Shown: positions 1-9,022 of the stretch, one piece after another | Position numbering within the stretch: the first letter of the stretch is position 1 | Layout of the letters: every line of letters starts with the position of its first letter | From: Christensenella sp. UBA3944 | GTDB lineage: Bacteria; Bacillota; Clostridia; Christensenellales; DTU072 | NCBI GenBank assembly: GCA_002385605.1 | Contig: DGDU01000033.1 | Location: 21,396 to 85,395 of the forward strand | Reading direction: 5' to 3' | DNA: 64,000 nt | Made by a program: the position numbers and the translations under genes | Notes under the pieces: generated by a model | What the model saw: the letters and a program-made list of their open reading frames with translations, nothing else | What the model was told of the DNA's origin: nothing | The model's database searches: none

Positions 1-1305
1 AATCTTGTTTTCGTACTCGGTAATGGGTATGTTGAGCTCCTTGCGGAAAGGCACCGTAAGGCAGTACAGCACATTGAGTATGGCGGGATTTGCGCGGCTT
101 AACTTTGCCATTATGGGGTTTATTACGCCGGCAATCTCGTCGTTTAGCCCCTGCTTGTCGTAGCTGTTTGCCAGAAGGAAAGCCGCCGTCGTTTCGGCCA
201 GGTTGTCGCCGAGGTCTGAAAATACCGTTATAAGGTCTTTGAAATATTTATTGGAAACCTCGTATTCGCCTTTGGCGGCGGCGACTATGCCCATATAAAG
301 CTTGTAGTACGGGTAGCTTTCGTCCACCGGAGGGTATTCCATATTTTTGCGGGAGGCGGCAAAGTCCCAAAGCCTCAGAAGCCTTATTTCGTCCGAAAGT
401 ATGGCCTTTATGCATTTGTCGGCTTCGCTGAGCCTGTTCTGCTTGCAGTTGAAAATAAAAGCCGAATAATGCTCGCCGTTGCGGTAGAGGTAGTCGGCGT
501 AAAGGGGTATAAGAGGCGCCGAGAACTTTTCGGCTATGATATGCTCGTATTTGTCCCTGTTTTCGGCAAGGTAGTTGCGAAGAAGGGTATTAATCCTGAA
601 ATACCTTACATCCCTGGTAGCCACATAGTACTCTTTGCGGGAGAGCATACGGAGAAGCTCTTCGCCCTCAGGATAAATTTCCCTGACAAACATCGAGTCG
701 AAAACGATAAGCTCGCTTATATATGTCAAAAAGGCGATATGCTCGTCTTCCAGGCCCTCGAGGTAGGTTTTGCAGTCGGGAAGCGGGGTATGGTGGGTGA
801 GGATATTTTCGTCTATGAGTTTGGGGTAAATGGGCTCGAAACGGGTGTAGTCGAAATTAATAAAGGTTTCGCTGGAGATTACGATTTTTAGGTTGGAGGG
901 GCAATGCTTTATCATGCGCTCGAGCAAAGAAAGGTCGAAGTCTTTGGGAAGCCTCTCCATTCTCTCGAATATCATAAGGCAGTTGCCCTTTATCTTGGAA
1001 ATGTAGTCTAATATGGACATCGCCACGACATTGCAGTCGTTAAAGGTCGAGTCGCAGAACAGCAGCTGATACATCTTTAGCTTGAACTGCTCGTCATTTT
1101 TGACAACCTTTCCTACAAGAGTGTGGCAGAACAAATCGAAATCGTCTACGACCGCGTTAAACCAAAAAACCGTGTGATAGCGGTTGGCGAGCTCGGTAAG
1201 AAAATCGGTTTTGCCCGTGCCCGCGGGAGCAAACAACATAACGGCAGAGGTGTTGTTGGCCATTATCTCGTTGATAAGCGTATTGGTGTTGGTGTCGTAC
1301 TTCAT
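1..1305 (-). CDS. MalT/LuxR-like STAND ATPase regulator, partial (C-terminus outside window)
   Basis: An open frame of 435 codons runs without a stop off the left edge. It starts at the ATG at 1305 behind a strong GAGGAG ribosome site. The protein begins MKYDTNTNTL and carries a P-loop APAGTGKT at residues 26-33. A Walker-B-like strand (CLMIFERME) and an LKIVISS strand follow, then a helical, TPR-like region. This order matches the STAND ATPase core of MalT-type LuxR regulators, in which an inducer-controlled ATPase drives oligomerisation and DNA binding through a C-terminal HTH. That HTH would lie beyond the window and is not seen. The Walker B has Glu where DD is usual, and the following sensor reads SSE rather than SR. 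It is transcribed divergently from the two small genes at 1458 and 1739, which are possible targets (inference). Family call moderate; function unknown. Confidence 0.7.
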   Translation of the reverse strand, partial: MKYDTNTNTLINEIMANNTSAVMLFAPAGTGKTDFLTELANRYHTVFWFNAVVDDFDLFCHTLVGKVVKNDEQFKLKMYQLLFCDSTFNDCNVVAMSILDYISKIKGNCLMIFERMERLPKDFDLSLLERMIKHCPSNLKIVISSETFINFDYTRFEPIYPKLIDENILTHHTPLPDCKTYLEGLEDEHIAFLTYISELIVFDSMFVREIYPEGEELLRMLSRKEYYVATRDVRYFRINTLLRNYLAENRDKYEHIIAEKFSAPLIPLYADYLYRNGEHYSAFIFNCKQNRLSEADKCIKAILSDEIRLLRLWDFAASRKNMEYPPVDESYPYYKLYMGIVAAAKGEYEVSNKYFKDLITVFSDLGDNLAETTAAFLLANSYDKQGLNDEIAGVINPIMAKLSRANPAILNVLYCLTVPFRKELNIPITEYENKI

Positions 1306-1457
1306 GATACTCCTCTTTCTCCGCCAGCTGTAAAATGATTGTAAATTATTCGTAAAATAAAGTCAAGCATAATAATGGAATATCGAAAAAATTAGTAAAT
1401 ATTCTTGTTCTTTGACAAAGCCCGCCCCGCCCGCATACTATATACGGAGGTGAGGCA
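1306..1457. promoter_or_regulatory. divergent intergenic region between STAND regulator and small-gene pair
   Basis: The 152 bases between two divergent starts hold a TTGACA at 1412-1417 on the plus strand and a weak TACTAT-like box 18 bases downstream at 1436-1441. That -10 lies so close to the ribosome site at 1446-1451 that the start would be almost leaderless, so this promoter is uncertain. The left half is AT-rich and could carry the minus-strand promoter, but no clear pair of boxes was found. Confidence 0.35.
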
Positions 1458-1727
1458 ATGAGAATAAACGACTACATAAAAAAACGCGCCGCGGGAAGCC
1501 AGCCCGCCCCCGAAAACGGCCAAAACACCCAGGAAATGCTCGATAAATACGGCAAAATGAACGAAGAGCAGCTGATGCAGGAGATGTTCAAAAACGCCGC
1601 CATAAGCCGTGCCAACGGCACATTAAACGATGAAATGCTGGATAATTTTTACAGCAACGCCAAGGCTTTTCTCACTCCCGAGCAGGCCGAGCGCATGCGC
1701 GAACTTATAAGAGAGCTTAAAAAGTAG
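1458..1727 (+). CDS. small helical protein of unknown function
   Basis: An 89-residue charged protein behind a strong CGGAGGTGAG ribosome site. It starts MRINDYIKKR, has a Gln/Pro/Asn-rich linker around residues 13-25, then predicted amphipathic helices with 7 Met in total, ending in LTPEQAERMRELIRELKK. No signal peptide, transmembrane segment or cysteine is seen. It is followed after 11 bases by the Met-rich gene at 1739, so the two very likely form an operon. I do not recognise the family. The Glu/Gln-rich helical C-terminus suggests a protein-protein interaction role, but that is only a guess. Confidence 0.6.
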   Translation: MRINDYIKKRAAGSQPAPENGQNTQEMLDKYGKMNEEQLMQEMFKNAAISRANGTLNDEMLDNFYSNAKAFLTPEQAERMRELIRELKK

Positions 1728-1738
1728 CGGAGGTGGAT

Positions 1739-2104
1739 ATGAACAACAATATTATGTCGATGCTTCCGCTTCTCATGATGGGCATGAACGGCGGAAAGGG
1801 CGGAAACAACAATATGGCGGATATGCTAAAGATGTTTTCCGCCATGAGCGGCGGAGGTTCACCCTTAGGCGGGGGTATGCCTTTCGGCGGGCAACAAGGC
1901 GGGTCGCCCGATATGTCCACGCTTATGGGGCTTATGAGTATGATGCAGGGCCAGAACAACAATCCCCAGCCGCCCCCGCAGCAGCAGGCGGCGCCCAATT
2001 ACGGGATAAACAAGCAAATGCCCTCGGAAATGTTAAAGCAGATGCTCCCGCCCGAGGCGATCTCGATTCTTGAATATATGATGAGGAAAAACAGTCCCGC
2101 TTAA
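1739..2104 (+). CDS. Met/Gly/Asn-rich low-complexity small protein, unknown function
   Basis: The ATG at 1739 is chosen over an in-frame GTG at 1733 because the GTG lies inside the ribosome site GGAGG (1729-1733). The 121-residue product contains 21 Met by direct count, with Gly and Asn runs in the first 75 residues, a Pro/Gln stretch around residues 75-85, and a short helical C-terminus (LPPEAISILEYMMRK). There is no signal peptide or recognised domain. The composition resembles disordered or assembly-prone proteins (inference). It is probably co-transcribed with the 89-residue gene 11 bases upstream. Neat translational signals and the lack of internal stops support a real gene. Confidence 0.6.
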   Translation: MNNNIMSMLPLLMMGMNGGKGGNNNMADMLKMFSAMSGGGSPLGGGMPFGGQQGGSPDMSTLMGLMSMMQGQNNNPQPPPQQQAAPNYGINKQMPSEMLKQMLPPEAISILEYMMRKNSPA

Positions 2105-2166
2105 TCCGCCCCGCACAACGGCTTGTTATTAAATCTGCGGACTGCTTTTAACAGCAAAACGCCGGC

Positions 2167-2508
2167 TTAGCCCATCCTCTCGGAGAGCTTGTTGCCGCCC
2201 AGGATGTGTATGTGCAGGTGGAATACCGATTGGCAGGAGTCGGCGCCTTTGTTGTTTATAATACGGAAGCCGTTGGAAAGCCCCAATTCGTCGGCGAGCG
2301 AGGAAAGCTTCTTCAGCGCTCTTGCCAGCACGGCGGCGTCCTCGTCCGTCATTTGGGTAATGTCGGCGTAGTGGCGCTTGGGGATAAGCAAATAGTGCTT
2401 GTCGGCTTGGGGGTTAATGTCGGCGATGATGATAAATTCGTCGTCCTCGTAAAACTTCTTAGAGGGGATATCCCCTTTTATTATTTTGCAGAATACGCAG
2501 TCGGTCAT
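2167..2508 (-). CDS. HIT family nucleotide-binding hydrolase
   Basis: A 113-residue histidine-triad protein of HINT type. The catalytic HLHIH motif lies at residues 97-101, and C4xxC7 with downstream histidines forms the zinc site common in this branch. These enzymes hydrolyse nucleotide phosphoramidates and similar nucleotide conjugates in the cytoplasm; the natural substrate is usually unknown. Length is normal for the family. Its start overlaps the stop of mtaB by four bases (ATGA), so it is the last gene of the hrcA-to-mtaB unit. No strong terminator was found between it and the convergent gene at 1739-2104. Confidence 0.93.
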   Translation of the reverse strand: MTDCVFCKIIKGDIPSKKFYEDDEFIIIADINPQADKHYLLIPKRHYADITQMTDEDAAVLARALKKLSSLADELGLSNGFRIINNKGADSCQSVFHLHIHILGGNKLSERMG

Positions 2509-3761
2509 ATCGGCATCTCCTTTTCGCTTCCTTTTATTCCGTCCTTATACAGTTCGTCTGGTATAATTATAACACGCTTTTTGGGAGTTTTTAAAGGGGT
2601 ATAACAGCGGACATAGTATTGCGAGTAGCCCTCGGCGATACCGTCCTTTGTTTCCTCTATTATGACATTCTGTGCGGCGCCCAGCATCTTTTTAAGGTAT
2701 TGTTCGCATAGCCCGTCCCGCACTTCGGCAAGCCGCGCCGCCCTGTCCTTTACGGTTTTCGGGTCTAAAGGCTTAAGCTTTGCTGCCTTTGTGCCTTCCC
2801 TCGCCGAAAACGGGAAAATGTGAATGTCCGAAAACCCTACTTCCTTTACAAAATTCAGGGTATTTTGGAAGCTCTCCTCAGTTTCGGTGGGGTAGCCCAC
2901 AATGATGTCGGTGGTGATCGCGGCAAGCGGGTCGTACCGCCTTATAAGTTTCACCTTTTCCTTGTAGTCCGCCGTCGTGTACCGGCGGTTCATATCCTTA
3001 AGAACGCCGTCGTCGCCGTTTTGTAACGAAAGGTGAAAGTGCGGGCAGAAATCCTTAAGCGAAAACAAAGCGTCCAGAAGCTCGGCGCTTATGCCCTCGA
3101 CATAGAACGAACCCAGCCTTACCCTTACATCGACATCCTTTATCTCGCGCATGAGGGCGGCGAGGCTTTCGCCGTTGTCTTTGCCGTAGAAGGAAAGGTT
3201 GATGCCCGTGATAACGATCTCGTCTAAAGACTTTGAAAGCGCCCTTATTTCTTCCGCCGCGGCGGCAATCTTTTTGGAGCGGGGGGCTCCCCTCAAATGG
3301 GGTATTATACAGTAGGAACAAAAGTTGGAGCAGCCGTCCTGAATTTTAACAAAACCGCGAGTGCGGGATACCGAAGGTAAAAATTCGGTTTCCTCAAACG
3401 CCGAAGGAAGCTCATCGACGGCAGAATGATTTTGCCCCAGATATTCCAGAAGTTTTGTCTTCCCCGCCACGCCCGAAACATACTGCACGCCGTTTTTAAG
3501 AAAGAACTCGGCGTTTTTCTGAGAGGCGCAGCCGCATATCGCAATATAGGCTTGGGGGTTGTGCGCGCGGATGCGGGAGAGGATCTGCCTCGACTTTCTT
3601 TCGGCTTCCGAAGTTACGGCGCAGGTATTTACGATGTAGACATCGGCGTACTCCAGCCTATCCGAAGTTTCGTAGCCCATCGACTTTAGCCCAGCCGCCA
3701 GGACATCGCATTCATACTGGTTGGTCTTGCACCCGAGATTAAAAACTACGGCTTTTTTCAT
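2505..3761 (-). CDS. mtaB: tRNA t6A37 methylthiotransferase MtaB
   Basis: A 418-residue radical-SAM enzyme that converts t6A to ms2t6A at position 37 of ANN-decoding tRNAs. The N-terminal UPF0004 domain has C11, C47 and C78 for one Fe-S cluster. The radical SAM motif DGCSNFCSYC gives C144, C148 and C151. A TRAM-like C-terminal region follows. The frame stays open upstream to 3983, but the family start MKKAVVFNLGC is the ATG at 3761, which overlaps the rsmE stop as ATGA. The gene order prmA-rsmE-mtaB is the standard Firmicutes arrangement. Confidence 0.95.
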   Translation of the reverse strand: MKKAVVFNLGCKTNQYECDVLAAGLKSMGYETSDRLEYADVYIVNTCAVTSEAERKSRQILSRIRAHNPQAYIAICGCASQKNAEFFLKNGVQYVSGVAGKTKLLEYLGQNHSAVDELPSAFEETEFLPSVSRTRGFVKIQDGCSNFCSYCIIPHLRGAPRSKKIAAAAEEIRALSKSLDEIVITGINLSFYGKDNGESLAALMREIKDVDVRVRLGSFYVEGISAELLDALFSLKDFCPHFHLSLQNGDDGVLKDMNRRYTTADYKEKVKLIRRYDPLAAITTDIIVGYPTETEESFQNTLNFVKEVGFSDIHIFPFSAREGTKAAKLKPLDPKTVKDRAARLAEVRDGLCEQYLKKMLGAAQNVIIEETKDGIAEGYSQYYVRCYTPLKTPKKRVIIIPDELYKDGIKGSEKEMPI

Positions 3762-4465
3762 AGCTCTCCCAAAGCGGCGAGCCCCAGCGTCATTGCGGCG
3801 ACCGCCGCCGTTTCGGCGCGCAGGATACGCTTGCCCAAGGTGACTATCTGTACCCCTTTTTCCTGGGCGTAGGCAACTTCGGTTTCGGTAAAGCCGCCCT
3901 CGGCGCCCACAAACAGAGCAAGCGTGTGCGAGTTTTTCGCAACGGCGTCCTTTATGGTCTTGCCGCGGCAGTTTTCGTAGCAAAGAACCCTGTTTTCGGC
4001 TGCTCTCGAAATCTCTATCGCCTTATCGAAATTAACGGGCTCGCAAATATCGGGAAGCCTCGCCCTGCCGCATTGTTTCGCGGCTTCCCTGACGATTTTT
4101 TGCAGCCTGTCCTGCTTTATACCGCTGATGTTGGTGTTTATGCTGTAAAACGGCACGATACGGGTGGCGCCCAGTTCGACAGCCTTCTGGACTATAAAGT
4201 CCAGCTCCTTGCAGACGCCCTGGAAGAATATGAGCGAGCCCGAAACCTCGTTTTTGTTAATCTCTTTGCGGAATATCTTTGCCGTGAGGGACTCTTTTTC
4301 GACGGATTCTATTTTGGCGTAATAATCGTAGCCGTCGCCAATGCAAACGATTATCGTAAAGCCGGCTTTATGCCTTGTTACCTTTACGCAATGGTGGAAC
4401 TCCTCGCCTGTGAGTATTACCTTGTCGCCATCTATGCGGTCGCAAAAGAATCTCTTAATTTCCAT
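3758..4465 (-). CDS. rsmE: 16S rRNA m3U1498 methyltransferase RsmE
   Basis: A 235-residue SPOUT methyltransferase that uses SAM to methylate U1498 of 16S rRNA. The N-terminal PUA-like part includes GEEFHHCVKVTRHK. The C-terminal trefoil-knot motifs LFVGAEGGF and VTLGKRILRAETA form the SAM site. Length is typical. It lies 38 bases after prmA and overlaps mtaB by four bases, so the three are co-transcribed and probably translationally coupled. Confidence 0.95.
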   Translation of the reverse strand: MEIKRFFCDRIDGDKVILTGEEFHHCVKVTRHKAGFTIIVCIGDGYDYYAKIESVEKESLTAKIFRKEINKNEVSGSLIFFQGVCKELDFIVQKAVELGATRIVPFYSINTNISGIKQDRLQKIVREAAKQCGRARLPDICEPVNFDKAIEISRAAENRVLCYENCRGKTIKDAVAKNSHTLALFVGAEGGFTETEVAYAQEKGVQIVTLGKRILRAETAAVAAMTLGLAALGEL

Positions 4466-4503
4466 TTGTCCCTCCGTTTTTCGGATATGCGCGCAAGCGG
4501 GGG

Positions 4504-5424
4504 TTACAGCTTAAGAAGCAGCCCCACCCAATCGCCTTCCCCGCACTCTTTTATAAGGGTCAGCCCCTTGTCCTTCAGGGCTTTTATCACTTCGCCCTTT
4601 CTTTTGTTTATTATGCCCGAACAGACCATAAACCCGCCATCTTTAATGTGGGCGGTCAGCCCCGCCTCGGCAAGCCTCGATATAATGTCGGCGGTGAGGT
4701 TGGCAAGAAGTATATCCGCCTTAAGCCCCGTCTTTGTAAGCAGGTCGCTTTCCTCTATTGTAACACTCTGAATCACATCGTTCAAGCGGGCGTTGTCGGT
4801 TGCCGATTTTACGGCGAGGCTGTCTATGTCGCACATATAGCAATGCCCGGCTTCGGCCTTTATGGCGGCTATGCCTAATACGCCGCTTCCCGTGCCCACA
4901 TCTATTACCTGTTTGCCCTTGATATCCAATTCGGACATGAGCTTAAGGCACAGCCTTGTGGATTCGTGCTCGCCCGTGCCGAACGCCATCGAGGGGTCTA
5001 TCTTTATGACAATTTCGCCATCCTTAGGCTCATATTCCTCCCACGAGGGGGCGACGACAAACCTTCCCGCTTTTATGGGTTTGAAGTACTTTTTCCATTC
5101 GTCCAGCCAGTCGCAGTCGACATAGTCGGTAACGGTAATATTGAGGCTGCCCATATCGACGCCGCTTATCTCCGCAAGGCGGGATTTTAATTCCTCTACC
5201 TTGGCTTTCCATTCCTCGCAGGATACAAAACAGCTAACCTTTACTGGCCCGCTTGTGTCCAGCAAAGATTCCTCGACATAGTCCCAATGAGTCTTTGAGG
5301 CAAGGACTTCGTTGATGTCGTTGGGGTCGTCGACGACCACGCCGCCCGCGCCCAAGCCAAAAAAGATGCCGGCTATAAAGTCGGCACCCTGAGATGTTGT
5401 TTCGACGGTTATTTGTTTATACAT
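4504..5424 (-). CDS. prmA: ribosomal protein L11 methyltransferase PrmA
   Basis: A 306-residue class I SAM methyltransferase that trimethylates ribosomal protein L11. The family motif DPSMAFGTGEHESTRL sits near residue 143, the SAM loop DVGTGSG at residues 175-181, and the LANLTADII segment follows. The N-terminal domain of about 120 residues corresponds to the L11-recognition part. It follows dnaJ by 19 bases with a GGAG ribosome site, as in the dnaK operon of Bacillus and many Clostridia. Confidence 0.95.
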   Translation of the reverse strand: MYKQITVETTSQGADFIAGIFFGLGAGGVVVDDPNDINEVLASKTHWDYVEESLLDTSGPVKVSCFVSCEEWKAKVEELKSRLAEISGVDMGSLNITVTDYVDCDWLDEWKKYFKPIKAGRFVVAPSWEEYEPKDGEIVIKIDPSMAFGTGEHESTRLCLKLMSELDIKGKQVIDVGTGSGVLGIAAIKAEAGHCYMCDIDSLAVKSATDNARLNDVIQSVTIEESDLLTKTGLKADILLANLTADIISRLAEAGLTAHIKDGGFMVCSGIINKRKGEVIKALKDKGLTLIKECGEGDWVGLLLKL

Positions 5425-5443
5425 AAATCTCCGTTAGGAAGCC

Positions 5444-6577
5444 TTAAAGCTCTTTGATAATCTTGTTGTACTTGTCAAGCTTGTCGTATTTGCCGCCCGC
5501 AAGCACGGTTTCGAGCTCCTTGAGCTGCTTTTTCTGCTTGCCCGAGAGGTTGCGGGGTACATCGACGATAACTTTAACGAACAAATCGCCGTAGGAGTCG
5601 CTGCGAAGGTGCTTTACCCCCTTGCCCTTTACCCTTATTATCGTGCCGTCTTGCGTGCCTTCGGGTATTTCGATCTTTACGGGCGCGCTTAAGGTTGGTA
5701 TCTCGATTTCGGCGCCGAGGATGGCCTGCGCTACCGTTATCGGAAGCTCCATGTGCAGGTTGACACCGTCACGTTTGAAAAGCGGGTGCGGAAGCACATT
5801 GAATATGACAATGAGGTTGCCGTTGGGCGCACCGGGGCCGCCCGCATTGCCTTCGTTGCGCATGGTGAGCATCTGCCCGTTGTCTACGCCCGCCGGAATC
5901 TTTATCTTTACAGAGCGCTGGCGGCGCACCTTGCCCTTGCCTTTGCAGTCGGGGCAGGACTCGAGTATTATCTTGCCCGAGCCTCCGCACATATCGCAAA
6001 CCCTTTCGGTCTGCATAATGCCAAGCATTGTGCGCTGGCTTACAGTTATGCGCCCCCTGCCGCCGCACTTGGTGCAGGTCTTGTATCGCGTGCCGTCTTT
6101 TGCGCCCGTGCCCTTGCAGGAGTCGCAACGCTCCACCCTGCTGTACGATACTTCCTTCTCGACGCCGTAGCAGGCTTCCTTGAAGGTTAGGGTTAGGGGT
6201 ACTTCTATATCGTCACCCGCGCGGGGGCCGGAGGAAGCCCTGCCGCCCCCCGTAAAGGCGCTGAATATATCGCTGAATATATCAAACCCGCCGAAGTCCC
6301 TGAAGCCGCCAAAGCCCTGGCTGAAGCCTCCGCCGCCCATAGGCCCGTCTTCGCTTCCGTACTGGTCGTAAGCCGCCCTCTTCTGGGGGTCGGAAAGCAC
6401 ATCGTAGGCGTACTGGACTTCCTTGAACTTTTTTTCGGCTTCCGCCTTCTGGCTTTCGGTCGCGTTTGTGTATAGGTCCGGGTGATATTTTTTGGCTAAC
6501 TTGCGATACGCGGACTTTATCTCGTCCGCGCTCGCGTCCTTGCTTACACCCAGTATTTCGTAATAATTAGCCGCCAT
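5444..6577 (-). CDS. dnaJ: chaperone DnaJ (Hsp40)
   Basis: A 377-residue type I J-protein. The J domain is at residues 4-70 with HPD at 32-34, followed by a Gly/Phe-rich linker at about 75-120. Four CxxCxGxG-type zinc motifs begin at C151, C168, C194 and C208, and the C-terminal substrate-binding domains follow. It delivers unfolded clients to DnaK and stimulates its ATPase. It lies 15 bases after dnaK and shares the CIRCE-controlled transcript that starts before hrcA. Confidence 0.98.
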   Translation of the reverse strand: MAANYYEILGVSKDASADEIKSAYRKLAKKYHPDLYTNATESQKAEAEKKFKEVQYAYDVLSDPQKRAAYDQYGSEDGPMGGGGFSQGFGGFRDFGGFDIFSDIFSAFTGGGRASSGPRAGDDIEVPLTLTFKEACYGVEKEVSYSRVERCDSCKGTGAKDGTRYKTCTKCGGRGRITVSQRTMLGIMQTERVCDMCGGSGKIILESCPDCKGKGKVRRQRSVKIKIPAGVDNGQMLTMRNEGNAGGPGAPNGNLIVIFNVLPHPLFKRDGVNLHMELPITVAQAILGAEIEIPTLSAPVKIEIPEGTQDGTIIRVKGKGVKHLRSDSYGDLFVKVIVDVPRNLSGKQKKQLKELETVLAGGKYDKLDKYNKIIKEL

Positions 6578-6592
6578 TTATCTCTCTTTAGT

Positions 6593-8401
6593 TTATTTTA
6601 TGTCGTCGGGATTTACATTGATGGTGGTTCCGTCGTCCGTGCCCGCATCGCCGCCCGCGGCGTTCTGCTGGTACAGCTTGGTAAATATCGGGTTGGATAC
6701 CTGGCTGAGCTTGTCGGTTATCTCTTTTACTTCCTCGGCTGTTGTCGCCTCGGCGAGTTTTTCCCTGGCTTCCTTAGCCGCGTCCTGAAGCGTCGCCTTG
6801 TCTTCGTCCGAAACCTTGCCGGCGTTTTCGGAGAGGAATTTGTCTATGGCGAATATGAGCTGCTCGGCTGTGTTCTTCATTTCGACAAGCTCGCGGCGCT
6901 TTCTGTCCTCTTCGGCGTATTGCTCGGCTTCTTTTATTGCCCTGTCGATGTCGGCGTCTGTCAGGTTGCTGGAAGCCGTAATCTTGATGTTGGCGCTCTT
7001 ATTGGTCGCCTTGTCTACCGCCGTAACCGAAACTATGCCGTTGGCGTCGATATCGAAGGTAACCTCAATCTGCGGCACGCCGCGGGGGGCGGGAGGTATG
7101 CCCGTGAGTTCGAAACGCCCGAGCGTCTTGTTGTCGGCGGCCATTGCGCGCTCGCCCTGCAGGACATGGATATCAACCGAGGTCTGGTTGTCGGAAGCCG
7201 TGGAGAATATCTGCGACTTCTTGGTGGGTATGGTGGTGTTGCGCTCGATGAGTTTTGTGAACACGCCGCCCATCGTTTCGATGCCCAGCGAAAGCGGGGT
7301 TACATCGAGAAGGAGTACATCCTTAACCTCGCCGCTAAGAACGCCGCCCTGTATAGCCGCGCCTATCGCTACGCACTCGTCGGGATTGATGCCCTTGTAG
7401 GGCTCTTTGCCCGTTATGCTCTTTACAAGCTCGAAGATGGCGGGTATGCGGGTGGAGCCGCCCACGAGGACAACCTTGTCGATGTCCTTATAGGCGAGCT
7501 TGGCGTCCTTCATAGCCTGCTCCATGGGCCCTATGGTGGCCTTAACGAGGCGGGATGTCATATCCTCAAACCTTGCCCTCGTGATGTCCATATCGATGTG
7601 CAAAGGCCCGTTGGGCCCTACCGTGATAAAGGGCAGGTTGATGTTGGTCTTGGTTACGCCCGAAAGCTCTATCTTAGCTTTTTCGGCGGCTTCCTTGATC
7701 CTCTGCATCGCCATCTTATCCTTCGAGAGGTCTATGCCCTCGCTCTTTTTGAATTCGTCTACTATCCAATCCATTACGACCTTGTCGAAGTCGTCGCCGC
7801 CAAGGCGGGTGTTGCCGTTGGTCGCGAGAACCTCGAACACGCCGTCGCCCAGCTCGAGTATCGACACATCGAATGTGCCGCCGCCGAGGTCGTAAATGAG
7901 GATCTTCTGGTTCTTGCTGCCTTCTTTATCCAAACCGTAGGCAAGGGACGCCGCCGTAGGCTCGTTTATTATACGAAGGACATCAAGCCCGGCTATCTTG
8001 CCGGCGTCCTTGGTTGCCTGCCTTTGGCTGTCGGAGAAGTACGCGGGCACGGTGATAACCGCCTTGGTTACCTTCTCGCCGAGGTAGGCTTCGGCGTCGG
8101 CCTTAAGCTTGGCAAGAATCATGGCCGAAATTTCGGGCGGGGTGTAGCTCTTGCCGTCTACGGTCACTTTATAGTTGGTGCCCATTTCTCTCTTTATGGA
8201 TATAACCGTCCTGTCGGGGTTAACTATTGCCTGCCTCTTTGCGATTTGGCCTACAAGCCTTTCGCCGTTTTTGCTGAAGGCCACAATCGAAGGGGTAGTG
8301 CGCCCGCCCTCGGCGTTGGGGATAACTACGGGCTCGCCGCCTTCCATAACCGCTACACAGCTGTTGGTTGTACCTAAGTCGATTCCTATAATCTTAGACA
8401 T
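6593..8401 (-). CDS. dnaK: chaperone DnaK (Hsp70)
   Basis: A 602-residue Hsp70. The nucleotide-binding domain opens with [14 protein letters not shown] and carries [12 protein letters not shown]. The linker [16 protein letters not shown] leads into the substrate-binding domain and helical lid. The tail ends in a short acidic and polar stretch. This is the ATP-driven partner of DnaJ and GrpE. A 63-base AT-rich gap with an AAGGAG ribosome site separates it from grpE and may tune its higher expression. Confidence 0.99.
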   Translation of the reverse strand: MSKIIGIDLGTTNSCVAVMEGGEPVVIPNAEGGRTTPSIVAFSKNGERLVGQIAKRQAIVNPDRTVISIKREMGTNYKVTVDGKSYTPPEISAMILAKLKADAEAYLGEKVTKAVITVPAYFSDSQRQATKDAGKIAGLDVLRIINEPTAASLAYGLDKEGSKNQKILIYDLGGGTFDVSILELGDGVFEVLATNGNTRLGGDDFDKVVMDWIVDEFKKSEGIDLSKDKMAMQRIKEAAEKAKIELSGVTKTNINLPFITVGPNGPLHIDMDITRARFEDMTSRLVKATIGPMEQAMKDAKLAYKDIDKVVLVGGSTRIPAIFELVKSITGKEPYKGINPDECVAIGAAIQGGVLSGEVKDVLLLDVTPLSLGIETMGGVFTKLIERNTTIPTKKSQIFSTASDNQTSVDIHVLQGERAMAADNKTLGRFELTGIPPAPRGVPQIEVTFDIDANGIVSVTAVDKATNKSANIKITASSNLTDADIDRAIKEAEQYAEEDRKRRELVEMKNTAEQLIFAIDKFLSENAGKVSDEDKATLQDAAKEAREKLAEATTAEEVKEITDKLSQVSNPIFTKLYQQNAAGGDAGTDDGTTINVNPDDIK

Positions 8402-8464
8402 ATCTGGCTCCTTGTTCTTATAATGATTGTTTTATTATTTGTTTTTTGTGTTTAATTTAGTTAT

Positions 8465-9022
8465 TTATTTCGCTACCTTCACCATAGCGTGGCGAAGGAC
8501 TTTGCCTTCCCTGGTGTACCCTTTTTGCAGCACCTCTATTATCTTTCCGCTGTTTTCGGGGTCTTCTTCCTGCATTACGGCGTTGTGAAGCTCGGGATCG
8601 AACATCTGCCCCTCGGCCTCGATTTCCTTTACGCCGTACCTGCCGAATAGGGCTTGTATCTGCCTTAGTATAAGCCCGACGCCCTCACGGGACTTTTCGT
8701 CGGGTATGACTTTAAGGGCTATATCCACTGCGTCCACAACGGGCAAAAGGTTTAGTATTACCTCGTTGTTCCCTTCGGCGCGGGCCTGCTTTACGCTTTC
8801 GTTGTTTCTTTTGCGGTAGTTGTCGAAGTCCGCCTGAATCCTCTGCGCGAGAGATTTGAACTCCTCGGCCTCGGCAACCGCTTTGGCAATTATTTCCTCG
8901 CCGCTTATGCCTTTGTTGTCTTGGGCTTCGGCCTCAGCCGCAGCTTCAGTTTCCGCGTTAGTCAAATTCCCTGCCTCGGCGTTTACCGATTCCTCTGCGG
9001 GCCTTTTCTCTTTGTCAGTCAT
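8465..9022 (-). CDS. grpE: nucleotide exchange factor GrpE
   Basis: A 185-residue GrpE. It has an acidic, Ala/Glu-rich disordered N-terminus of about 55 residues, a long coiled-coil helix containing RIQADFDNYRKR, and a beta-rich C-terminal head (MFDPELHNAVMQEED, VLQKGYTREGKVLRHAMV). It dimerises and releases ADP from DnaK. It overlaps the end of hrcA by eight bases, indicating translational coupling. Confidence 0.97.
   Translation of the reverse strand: MTDKEKRPAEESVNAEAGNLTNAETEAAAEAEAQDNKGISGEEIIAKAVAEAEEFKSLAQRIQADFDNYRKRNNESVKQARAEGNNEVILNLLPVVDAVDIALKVIPDEKSREGVGLILRQIQALFGRYGVKEIEAEGQMFDPELHNAVMQEEDPENSGKIIEVLQKGYTREGKVLRHAMVKVAK

Noticed and set aside
2105..2166. Terminator between the convergent Met-rich gene and the HIT gene
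   Set aside because: Only short stems of three to five base pairs with no T-run could be drawn.
3926..4771. A 281-codon plus-strand frame spanning the rsmE-prmA junction
   Set aside because: It crosses two well-supported minus-strand genes and shows no domain or start signal.
6920..8377. A 485-codon open frame on the plus strand opposite dnaK
   Set aside because: It mirrors the dnaK reading frame, has no ribosome site of note and no recognisable domain. Strong codon bias on one strand often leaves the opposite strand open.
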